Assembly: GCF_000972705.2 (NCBI RefSeq)
Contig: NZ_LATL02000333.1
Span: 6,149 to 12,699 of the forward strand
Reading direction: 5' to 3'
Origin: Limnoraphis robusta CS-951
GTDB taxonomy: Bacteria > Cyanobacteriota > Cyanobacteriia > Cyanobacteriales > Microcoleaceae
DNA length: 6,551 bases
Under the pieces are notes generated by a model. It was given only the letters and a program-made list of their open reading frames with translations, was not told the origin of the DNA and did not search any database. Position numbers and translations under genes: made by a program. Shown in pieces: positions 1-6,498 of this stretch. Position 1 is the stretch's first letter; the number at the start of each line of letters is the position of its first letter.

Positions 1-1523
1 CTGATGTTGAGTAGAACCTTTTTTTGTTTGCGAATTGATAAATCTCGCACCATGCGAGGAAATCGATTAAATAAGGATTCTACAGAAATCATTCTAGTTT
101 CTGTGAGATTCTTTTGAACTTGTTGTAGCGTTTGCTGGCGTTTTTTAACAATCTGATGACTTTGAAGGTTGAGGAGTTTCATTTCATATAAAACTCGTTC
201 AGCTTTCTCCATTTCATCTAAGGTTTTTTGCAAATCTTTTTGTAATAAGCCTGCTTCTTCCCATTCTTCTAGGTTAAAATTATTTTGAGAGGTATTAAAC
301 TCGGTTACTTCTTGTAATCTACTTAAATATTTATGAAATTGATTCCAACTTTTACTTAAAATTTCTAACGAAGATTTAACCTTCTGAGTCTGTAATAAAA
401 AGCTATTATCTTGAGTCGCTAATTCACCGACTAAATTATTAATCTGTTCTAAACGATTCAGATCAACTCTAACGCCTAATGTCAGTTGATTATTTTCGAC
501 TGAGTGAGTAGAAACAGCAGCAGAAGACGCCGAGTTTTCCGATTGATCAACAACCGATTCTGTTATTGCTAAGGATTGAGTTTTTTCAGAGGTTGTATGA
601 GATAAATTTTGCAACTTTTCCGATTGATCAACAACCGATTTTGTTTTCGATAAAGACTGCTTTTCTAGGGTCTCTTGTTGAATTTTTTCAGGAGATGGAG
701 AGGAAGATTCCCTCGGGGGTTTTGAGTGATTTTTAGTCTGATTTTGGGTTTGCGGTTTTGTGAGTTTTAATAAAATTTCACTCGGTTTTCCCCCTTGATC
801 GCGATCGCCAGATAACACTGCTTTTTGAGCCTTCCAAAAGTCAGCCAATGCCACTTGACCCACTTTTATACTCAATTTTGGATTCACTTGAATCGCTTTA
901 ATTGTCGCTTCTGCAATCATCGTAAATCCAGGCAAACTCAACATTTTTCCGAGGGTTGCAAAGACTTCCGCTTGGTTTTTCAACTCTTCAGAGAGATTAT
1001 ACTTTTGAGGATGAATTAACACCTGTTCCCAACGTCGCAACCCAGACGGCACCTCTTCATTAAATAGAAACACCGTCATATCCGTTTCCATCGCCACTTC
1101 GGGAAGTTCTGCGGCTTCATCTAAAGGATGTCCGAGTTTGATTTCCAGTTGTTTAAAAATCGACTGAGAACGCTTTTCCGCCGCCTCTTGCTGACATTTT
1201 CCCTTTTCAATTTGTTCGATAATTGGCGATCGCAAACAGTCAAAAGCTTGTAGCAATAACTCCTCTAATTCTAAATCAAAAACCGTATCCTCTGCATACA
1301 ACGCTCGAATCGCATTTTCTAAATTATGAGCAATATCTTGAACACCCATCAACCCCACACAAGCCGCCCCGCCTTTGATCGAATGCGCCGCCCGCATCAG
1401 GGCGTGAAGTTTGGGCATTTCATGTTCTTGCGTTAGCGTCATTAACCCTTGTTCTAAAATGTGCAGAAGTTCCAAAGATTCTTGCACAAAAAACTCATAG
1501 GCTTGGTCGTTAGTATCAATCAT
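1..1523 (-). CDS. CheA-type chemotaxis/phototaxis histidine kinase (PixL/PtxE-like), 3' part missing
   Basis: The frame is open from the ATG at 1523 to the left edge, giving the first 507 residues; the rest is outside the window. Residues 1-105 are a histidine phosphotransfer (P1) domain with the motif AHSIKGGAA and phospho-acceptor His47. Residues about 130-250 are a second conserved-looking block, without a recognised motif, ending in SGDRDQGGKPSE. Residues 255-345 are a polar Gln/Ser/Lys-rich linker with a 27-residue tandem repeat. From about 350 (VRVDLNRLEQINNLVGELA) the CheA dimerisation region begins and runs to TETRMISVESLFNRFPRMVR (475-493), a hallmark of CheA. The ATPase, CheW-like and any C-terminal receiver domain cannot be seen. 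By family, it autophosphorylates in complex with receptor and CheW and passes phosphate to CheY-like proteins in the cytoplasm. No good Shine-Dalgarno precedes the ATG; no alternative start lies in frame in the gap above. It is the third gene of the operon. Identity as CheA is secure; the pixL/ptxE assignment is inferred from gene order. Confidence 0.95.
   Translation of the reverse strand, partial: MIDTNDQAYEFFVQESLELLHILEQGLMTLTQEHEMPKLHALMRAAHSIKGGAACVGLMGVQDIAHNLENAIRALYAEDTVFDLELEELLLQAFDCLRSPIIEQIEKGKCQQEAAEKRSQSIFKQLEIKLGHPLDEAAELPEVAMETDMTVFLFNEEVPSGLRRWEQVLIHPQKYNLSEELKNQAEVFATLGKMLSLPGFTMIAEATIKAIQVNPKLSIKVGQVALADFWKAQKAVLSGDRDQGGKPSEILLKLTKPQTQNQTKNHSKPPRESSSPSPEKIQQETLEKQSLSKTKSVVDQSEKLQNLSHTTSEKTQSLAITESVVDQSENSASSAAVSTHSVENNQLTLGVRVDLNRLEQINNLVGELATQDNSFLLQTQKVKSSLEILSKSWNQFHKYLSRLQEVTEFNTSQNNFNLEEWEEAGLLQKDLQKTLDEMEKAERVLYEMKLLNLQSHQIVKKRQQTLQQVQKNLTETRMISVESLFNRFPRMVRDLSIRKQKKVLLNI
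535..640 (-). repeat. Tandem 81-bp (27-codon) degenerate duplication in the CheA linker
   Basis: An identical 25-bp stretch occurs at 535-559 and 616-640, exactly 81 bp apart, so the reading frame is kept. It lies in two diverged 27-residue units that start QSLSKTKSVVDQSE (residues 289-302) and QSLAITESVVDQSE (residues 316-329). The rest of the two units has drifted. The repeat sits in the low-complexity linker between the phosphotransfer part and the dimerisation region, where length changes are usually tolerated. It looks like a local duplication rather than a mobile element. Confidence 0.85.
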
Positions 1524-4500
1524 GGTTTGAGGGGAAATACAATGATAATGTGTGATAATTCTTTAGGCAGGTGGGTTAACTCAACCCACCCGAAAATCCG
1601 CCCCAGCTATTCATTAACGGTAAACTGAGCAACACCTTTTTGGAGTTCACCCGCCACACCCAAAAGTTGCGTAAAAGAATCTGCAACCGTCAGAGATTGT
1701 TCAGAGGTAGATCGGGCAATGGCTGCGACTTCCTGCATTGTACCCGACAACTGACCCGAAGTTTCCGCCTGAGCCGTTGCGGAACCCGCAATTTGTTCAA
1801 CTAACTCGCGAATTGAACGACTCACCTCAACTAAATCTGTTAACGTTTGACGAGTATCTTTGACTAAATTCGTCCCCAATAATACCCGTTTCATCCCCAC
1901 TTGCATCGCCCGAATCACTTCATTAGTTTCCGCTTGAATTTCCTCAACAATTTGTTCAATTTCTGCCGATGCACTCGCAGATTGTTCGGCTAAAGTTCGC
2001 ACTTCGGTTGCAACGGTTGCAAATCCTTGATCATCTTGACTAGCGCGTGTTGCTTCAACTGAGGCATTCAACGCCAAAACATTGGTTTGGTTGGCAAATT
2101 CGCCAATTAAACTAACAACTCGAGAAATTTTCTTAGAGGCTTCACCCAAATTTTTAACCTTACGGGCGGTGGCGTGAACGGTTTTTTGAATCACCATAAT
2201 TCCCTCAACCGTGCGGTTCATCGCTTGATCAGAAGTTTGCAGAATTTGACTGGCTTGTTGCACTTTCATTTCTGCGGATTGGGCGTTTTGGGCGACGGCT
2301 TGAATGGAATTTGCCATGACTTGAATTTGAGTCAACGCATCTGCTATTGTTTCTGCTTGTCGCAAAGCTTCATTGGATAATTGTTTGATATCTTTTTCGC
2401 TTCCTTGTGCCGTTTGCGCCACCACAGTCGCGGCAGATTGTACTTGTAATACTAACCGTTGTAAGTTCTCAATCGTGGCATTAAAAAAGTCTGCCACTGT
2501 TCCCATCACCCCTTCACTGACTCGCGCCCGTACCGTCAAATCTCCATTAAATGACTCTTCAATATCCCCTAAAAAGTCTTCGATTTGGTGTTGCAACATT
2601 TCGTTCTGTTTCTGCTGTTCATAGGAGGCTTTTTCGGCAGATTGACGGGCTTGTTGGATCTCTTCTAGCAGTTGGGCTTGTTCTAGGGCATAACCAACTT
2701 GCAGCGCCACTTGTTTAAAGACTTCCACTTCCGATGCAGTCCATTGGCGCTTACTAAAACATTGATGCGCCCCCAACAAACCATAGAGTTTTTGCTCGAC
2801 TAAAATCGGCACCACCACATTAGCTTTGACTTGCCATTTTTGCAGTTGTTCTTTGTGACAAGGACTCAATTCGGCGATCGCAATATCTTCAGTGACTTGT
2901 ATTCTACCTTTGCGGTAGGGTTCAACATATTCAGCCGGAAAACAAGGAACATCTGTTTCCATTTCGATGATTTTTAACCAACCGGGTTTAACAGACTCAT
3001 AAGCAATTTCTCCATGCCACTTTTCATCAAAGCGATACACTACAACTCGATCCGCTTGCATCAAAGATAACGATTCTTCAACGCTTGTGCGAAAAATTTG
3101 ATCCAGATTGAGAGATTGACGAATTCGAGAACTAATCTCACTCAATTTCCGAGCTTGTTGCGTCGCCGCCCGTTGTTGTTCGAGGAGAAAGGCTTGATCT
3201 AAAGCATAACCGACTTGAATGGCAATCTGTCGAAAGAAGTCAATTTCAGTCGATTTCCACTTGCGCGCACCCGAACATTGATGAGCAATGAGTAACCCGT
3301 GTAATTTTTGGTTACTGACAATTGGTGCGACTAAATTTGCCTTCACACCAAAGGGTTCAAGCTGCCCAATATGACATTCAGTTAACCCGGCTTCATAGAT
3401 ATTTTCTGTGGCTTGTACCCGCCCTTTGAGATAGGGTTTAACGTAGTTTTGAGCAAAGCAAGGATCGTTAATTTTTGCCCCTAATGCTTCAGGAAAACCC
3501 ACAGAAACCGATTCTGCCACCACAGTCCCCACCCAATTGGCATCAAACTGATAAACAACCACGCGATCGCTTTTTAACGCTTCTTGAGTATCTTCAACGG
3601 TGGTATTAAAAATATCTTTGGGGTTGAGAGATTCCCGAATATGGGAACTAATTTGATTGAGGCGACGGGCTTGTTCTGCGGCTTGTTGTTGTTGTTGCAG
3701 CAACAGCACCTGATCGAGTGCTAAACTCAGTTGAGTAGCGAGTTGTTTAACGAAGTTAATATCGGATTCTCCCCATTTTCTCGGCCCCGAACATTGATGG
3801 ACAATGAGTAGTCCGTGTAAACGAGTTTCTGCAATAATTGGGGCGACAATATTGGCTTTAACGCCGAAGGGTTCCAAGAGTTTAATATAGCAATCTGTTA
3901 ACCCAGATTCATAGATATTTGACATTGAACTAATCCGCCCTCGTAAATAGGGCTTGACATACTCCCCTGCAAAGCAAGGATCAGCGATTTTTTGACCCAT
4001 TGTACCCGGCCAACGTTTGTCTACAGATTCCGCAACAACGGTACCGATCCAATCTTCATCAAATTGATAAATAATTGCCCGATCTGCTTTTAACGCACCT
4101 CGAGCTTCTTCAACAATCGTATCGAAAACTTCTTCTCTGTTGGGTGTATTCCGAAGTCGGGCGGTAATCTCGTTCAGGAGTTTGGCTTTCTGGGCGGCGG
4201 CAAGTTGTTCTTGCAGGAGATAGGCTTGATCGAGGGCGTAGCCCACCTGTACGGCAACGTTTCGCATTAAGTCAATTTCTAATTCTGTCCAGACTCTCGG
4301 CTCGGAACATTGGTGAGTGATCAATAGCCCCATGAGTTTATTATTGACGAGCAGGGGAGCGACTAAATTCGCTTGAACGGCGAAACGTTCCAGTTGACCG
4401 AGATAGCATTCGGTTAAACCTGCTTTATGGATGTTTTCGGTGGCTTTGACTCGTCCTCGTAGGTAGGGCTGCACATAACGTTCAGCAAAACAGGGATCGG

Positions 4501-5136
4501 CGATTTTGGCACCGAGAGCGATCGGCCATTTATTATCAACGGATTCGGCGATCACGGTTCCTTTCCAGTTGGCATCAAATTCATAGACAACCACACGATC
4601 GCTTTTTAGCGCCTCTCGGGTTTCTTCGACGGCGGCGGTGAGAATATCTTCAACGTTGAGAGATTTCCGCAGTCCGGCGTTAATTTGGTTGAGGCGTTGG
4701 GCCATGCGGGTGGCTTCTCGTTGTTTTTGCAACAACAAGGCTTGGTCAATGGCGTAACCCAGTTGAATCGCCAGTTGTCGCATAAATTCGACTTCCGGTT
4801 CCATCCACAGGCGAGGTTCGCTACATTGATGGGCGATCAGTAAGCCATAGAGATGACCTGTGGGGTTTTCGGTGGTTTTGGCGAGAATCGGGGCGACGAG
4901 GTTGGCTTGGACGGCGAAAGGTTCGAGTTGGCGGAGATGACAGTCGGTGAGTCCGGCTTCGTAAATGTTGGCGGTGGCTTTGACTCTGCCTTTTTGGTAA
5001 AATTCCACGTAGCGCTCGGCAAAACAGGGATCGGCAATTTGCGCCCCCAGGGCGATCGGCCAGTCTACGTCTACGGATTCGGCGATCACGGTGCCTTTCC
5101 AGTTTTCATCAAACTGATAAACCACTACGCGATCGC
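801..5136. repeat. HIP1 octamers (GCGATCGC), five copies
   Basis: Exact copies lie at 801-808, 1226-1233, 2874-2881, 3563-3570 and 5129-5136. HIP1 is a palindrome strongly over-represented in many cyanobacterial genomes, so five copies in 6.5 kb is good evidence of the phylum. All five are inside coding sequence. The copies at 3563 and 5129 occupy the same codons (Ser-Asp-Arg) of GAF4 and GAF1, and GAF2 has a one-base variant at that place. Confidence 0.9.
1570..1590 (-). promoter_or_regulatory. Perfect 8-bp hairpin in the receptor-cheA gap
   Basis: GGTGGGTT (1570-1577) and AACCCACC (1583-1590) form a perfect inverted repeat around a 5-nt loop. In the minus-strand transcript it lies 17 nt after the receptor stop codon and about 47 nt before the CheA start. 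The sequence after the stem in the transcript direction is mixed (TGCCTAAAG) with no run of T, so it does not look like an intrinsic terminator. Possible roles are protection of the upstream mRNA end, an attenuator tuning kinase levels relative to receptor, or a short interspersed repeat; similar GTTGGGTT/AACCCAAC hairpins are common between cyanobacterial genes. The structure is seen; the role is inference. Confidence 0.6.
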
Positions 5137-5557
5137 TTTGCAGGGCGGTGCGGGCGTCTTCAACAACGGTTTTGAAGATGTCTTCTATGTTGAGAGATTC
5201 CCGCATTCGCGAGGTGATTTGGTTAATCAGTTGGGCTCGTTCGGCGGCGGCCCCTTCTTTTTCGATGAGCGCTTGCAGTTGGTTAACCCGTCGATCAATA
5301 TTGGAACGTAATACGCTTAATTCTTTAGCCAGGATTGTGGTTTTGGCTTTCAGTCCCAAAGATTGGGCGGCGGCGGAATTCATCGGCTGCACTTCGGCTT
5401 CAACTTCCACAACTGATTCTGAGGGGATTAAGTTGGAGTTTTCGGTTTGTTTTTCGGCAGAAAGTGCGGAACTTTGAGGCAGAGAAGCGGCGCGCAGATT
5501 GGGATTTGAATTGCGATTTTCGCTTGAGTTGGAAGGGCGATAAGGAGTTTTAGTCAT
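1607..5557 (-). CDS. Soluble methyl-accepting photoreceptor with five tandem DXCF-type cyanobacteriochrome GAF domains (PixJ/PtxD-like)
   Basis: A 1316-residue chemoreceptor predicted to sense light for phototaxis. Residues 1-65 are polar and low-complexity; about 68-120 look coiled-coil. Five GAF domains follow at about 123-272, 301-450, 473-620, 645-793 and 817-965. The second (DXCF) and canonical bilin-binding cysteines are C178/C206, C356/C384, C528/C556, C700/C728 and C872/C900, always 28 residues apart, the same spacing as the two cysteines of TePixJ (C494/C522, recalled). The residue after the canonical Cys is His in GAF1, 4 and 5 and Tyr in GAF2 and 3. GAF1 has six extra residues near 228-236. 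A HAMP-like linker (about 990-1040) leads to the methyl-accepting domain, whose hairpin tip reads ANQTNVLALNASVEATRAS (1155-1173). No transmembrane segment is visible, unlike Synechocystis PixJ1. The next Met is at residue 59, after the polar head, so the ATG at 5557 is kept, though its ribosome site is weak. The protein probably works with the adjacent adaptor and CheA. Photoreceptor identity is strong; wavelength is inferred from family. Confidence 0.95.
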   Translation of the reverse strand: MTKTPYRPSNSSENRNSNPNLRAASLPQSSALSAEKQTENSNLIPSESVVEVEAEVQPMNSAAAQSLGLKAKTTILAKELSVLRSNIDRRVNQLQALIEKEGAAAERAQLINQITSRMRESLNIEDIFKTVVEDARTALQSDRVVVYQFDENWKGTVIAESVDVDWPIALGAQIADPCFAERYVEFYQKGRVKATANIYEAGLTDCHLRQLEPFAVQANLVAPILAKTTENPTGHLYGLLIAHQCSEPRLWMEPEVEFMRQLAIQLGYAIDQALLLQKQREATRMAQRLNQINAGLRKSLNVEDILTAAVEETREALKSDRVVVYEFDANWKGTVIAESVDNKWPIALGAKIADPCFAERYVQPYLRGRVKATENIHKAGLTECYLGQLERFAVQANLVAPLLVNNKLMGLLITHQCSEPRVWTELEIDLMRNVAVQVGYALDQAYLLQEQLAAAQKAKLLNEITARLRNTPNREEVFDTIVEEARGALKADRAIIYQFDEDWIGTVVAESVDKRWPGTMGQKIADPCFAGEYVKPYLRGRISSMSNIYESGLTDCYIKLLEPFGVKANIVAPIIAETRLHGLLIVHQCSGPRKWGESDINFVKQLATQLSLALDQVLLLQQQQQAAEQARRLNQISSHIRESLNPKDIFNTTVEDTQEALKSDRVVVYQFDANWVGTVVAESVSVGFPEALGAKINDPCFAQNYVKPYLKGRVQATENIYEAGLTECHIGQLEPFGVKANLVAPIVSNQKLHGLLIAHQCSGARKWKSTEIDFFRQIAIQVGYALDQAFLLEQQRAATQQARKLSEISSRIRQSLNLDQIFRTSVEESLSLMQADRVVVYRFDEKWHGEIAYESVKPGWLKIIEMETDVPCFPAEYVEPYRKGRIQVTEDIAIAELSPCHKEQLQKWQVKANVVVPILVEQKLYGLLGAHQCFSKRQWTASEVEVFKQVALQVGYALEQAQLLEEIQQARQSAEKASYEQQKQNEMLQHQIEDFLGDIEESFNGDLTVRARVSEGVMGTVADFFNATIENLQRLVLQVQSAATVVAQTAQGSEKDIKQLSNEALRQAETIADALTQIQVMANSIQAVAQNAQSAEMKVQQASQILQTSDQAMNRTVEGIMVIQKTVHATARKVKNLGEASKKISRVVSLIGEFANQTNVLALNASVEATRASQDDQGFATVATEVRTLAEQSASASAEIEQIVEEIQAETNEVIRAMQVGMKRVLLGTNLVKDTRQTLTDLVEVSRSIRELVEQIAGSATAQAETSGQLSGTMQEVAAIARSTSEQSLTVADSFTQLLGVAGELQKGVAQFTVNE
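2663..5191 (-). repeat. Five tandem GAF-domain repeats inside the receptor gene
   Basis: The five GAF units follow one another with canonical cysteines 178, 172, 172 and 172 residues apart, so the DNA unit is about 516 bp (534 for the first). Each unit consists of the GAF domain plus a coiled-coil linker of the type QARRLNQISSHIRESLN. By hand comparison over the 84-residue core beginning DRVVVY or its equivalent, GAF1 and GAF2 share about 80 percent, GAF1 and GAF4 about 73 percent, and GAF1 and GAF5 only about 48 percent. This pattern suggests serial internal duplication, with GAF5 (next to the signalling domain) the oldest or most specialised copy. Confidence 0.9.
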
Positions 5558-5639
5558 TAGTCTGGTGGGAGTCTTAAGGGTGGATAATTTTGGAGAAAAA
5601 ATGATTAATTTTTTAAAACTAACTTGTCGGATTTATCGG
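5558..5639 (-). other. 82-bp AT-rich gap between adaptor and receptor genes
   Basis: No gene fits here. The gap contains an AT-only inverted repeat (AAAAAAT at 5596-5602, ATTTTTT at 5608-5614, 5-nt loop), which is too weak to act as an intrinsic terminator because the stem has no G-C pairs. Before the receptor ATG the transcript reads AAGACTCCCACCAGACTA, with no clear Shine-Dalgarno. Read-through from the adaptor gene is the simplest view, so both genes probably share a transcript; a weak internal promoter cannot be excluded. Confidence 0.5.
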
Positions 5640-6170
5640 TTAATCCTGCACTAAATATTGAATCAGGGCTTCAATATTAATAATCGGCAAGATGCTACCA
5701 TCAGGATGGGTCCAACTGCCTTGAATACAGAGGTGTGGAATAGCTGCTGCTGATTCCTCTATATTCAGGGAATTTGCAAGGCGTTTGAGTTGATTTAAAC
5801 TCAGATCAGCAGGTTGAATGCTGCTCGGTTCACAGCTTACTAATTGTCCGATTTGAGCGACCAATAAACCTAGATTACCTTGTTGACTTCTGATTTTGAG
5901 AATACTACAATTCGACTGAATATTAGCAGATTTTATCAGGGGTTCCAAGCCGAGTAGATAAGCCAGATCAACTAACCACAGGACTTCCCCCTGCCAAGGA
6001 CAGACTCCAATCACCGCCTCTGGCATCTGCGGAATCGTGATAATTGTGGCTGGATCGAGTCGAACAATTTCTGCTAATTGTTGAGCCGACAGTAAGGCTT
6101 GCAGATTAGGGTTGAGCGAAAAACTCAAAAACTGTTGAGCCGGAGTTGCAGTAGCAGATTGCCCCTTCAT
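5640..6170 (-). CDS. CheW-like adaptor protein (PixI/PtxC-like)
   Basis: A 176-residue soluble protein with the CheW fold, close to the usual size of a single-domain CheW. The opening strand is FLSFSLN (14-20), followed by AEIVRLDPATIITIPQMPEA (33-52) and VIGVCPWQGEVLWLVDLAYL (53-72), which match the CheW pattern of an Ile/Pro-rich segment, then VxGxxxxxGxxxxxVDL. The end, GSILPIINIEALI (158-170), matches the usual C-terminal CheW strand and helix (ILPxxDxEAL). No membrane segment or signal peptide is seen. Family role: a scaffold linking the chemoreceptor tip to the CheA kinase at the cytoplasmic signalling array. It is the first visible gene of the operon, 82 bp ahead of the receptor. The ATG at 6170 has no clear Shine-Dalgarno, but the next Met (residue 49) would cut into the domain. 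The assignment to a phototaxis system rests on its neighbours, not on the protein itself. Confidence 0.9.
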   Translation of the reverse strand: MKGQSATATPAQQFLSFSLNPNLQALLSAQQLAEIVRLDPATIITIPQMPEAVIGVCPWQGEVLWLVDLAYLLGLEPLIKSANIQSNCSILKIRSQQGNLGLLVAQIGQLVSCEPSSIQPADLSLNQLKRLANSLNIEESAAAIPHLCIQGSWTHPDGSILPIINIEALIQYLVQD

Positions 6171-6199
6171 TTTTAGTGGGTTGTGATGGAATTAAGTCT

Positions 6200-6229
6200 C
6201 CCATTTGAGAGTTTTGACTCTACGATGGG
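6200..6229 (-). promoter_or_regulatory. Two-part hairpin in the leader of the adaptor gene
   Basis: CCCAT (6200-6204) pairs with ATGGG (6225-6229), and inside it AGAGT (6208-6212) pairs with ACTCT (6217-6221) around a 4-nt loop, with a 3x3 internal loop between the two stems. The structure lies 29 nt before the adaptor start codon, so it would be in the 5' untranslated leader of the operon mRNA if transcription starts farther upstream. It could affect mRNA stability or translation, or act as an operator as DNA. It matches no riboswitch class I know. The pairing is seen; a role is inferred. Confidence 0.4.
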
Positions 6230-6478
6230 TTAACTTGCCTTATTTTAACTTAAGTTTTCGGCAAACTGGCTTAAACTTAAAAAAACGTTTCAGAGTTTTG
6301 CAAAAGTTTTTTTCAGTCTGTTTTTGAGGCGTTTAAGTTGATAAATTCCCCGCTTAAAATCCTATTTTTTATAAAAGTTATGCACCCATTTTACCGATGC
6401 TGAATGAGGCTGGGCATTTTTTTGAGTAGATGTTAATTTTTACGGGAAAAGAATAACTGCTCCTATAGCAGAAATCAG

Positions 6479-6498
6479 GAGACACCGAGACTGGAGAC
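6479..6498. repeat. Three closely spaced GAGAC motifs
   Basis: GAGAC occurs at 6479-6483, 6487-6491 and 6494-6498, at 8- and 7-bp steps; the first and third are part of a longer repeat, GGAGACA. Short iterated motifs like this can be regulator-binding sites, but three 5-mers could also arise by chance or by slippage. Nothing in the window shows which gene they would serve. Confidence 0.25.

Noticed and set aside
825..2624. Short plus-strand open frames opposite the CheA and receptor genes (825-1019, 2174-2380, 2373-2624)
   Set aside because: Each is antisense to conserved coding sequence, with a Cys/Phe/His-rich, unprotein-like translation and no ribosome site.
4853..5311. A 152-codon plus-strand open frame opposite GAF1
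   Set aside because: It lies antisense to a clear GAF domain in the G+C-rich part of the gene, where stops are rare on the other strand; its Gly/Phe-rich translation resembles no protein I know.
5596..5614. AT-only inverted repeat between adaptor and receptor, considered as a terminator
   Set aside because: The stem has only A-T pairs, so it would not stop transcription; expected by chance in AT-rich sequence.
6380..6423. A possible plus-strand terminator (ATGC..CCA paired with TGGGCAT, then seven T)
   Set aside because: The stem needs a 2-nt bulge and a loop of about 22 nt, and no plus-strand gene precedes it.
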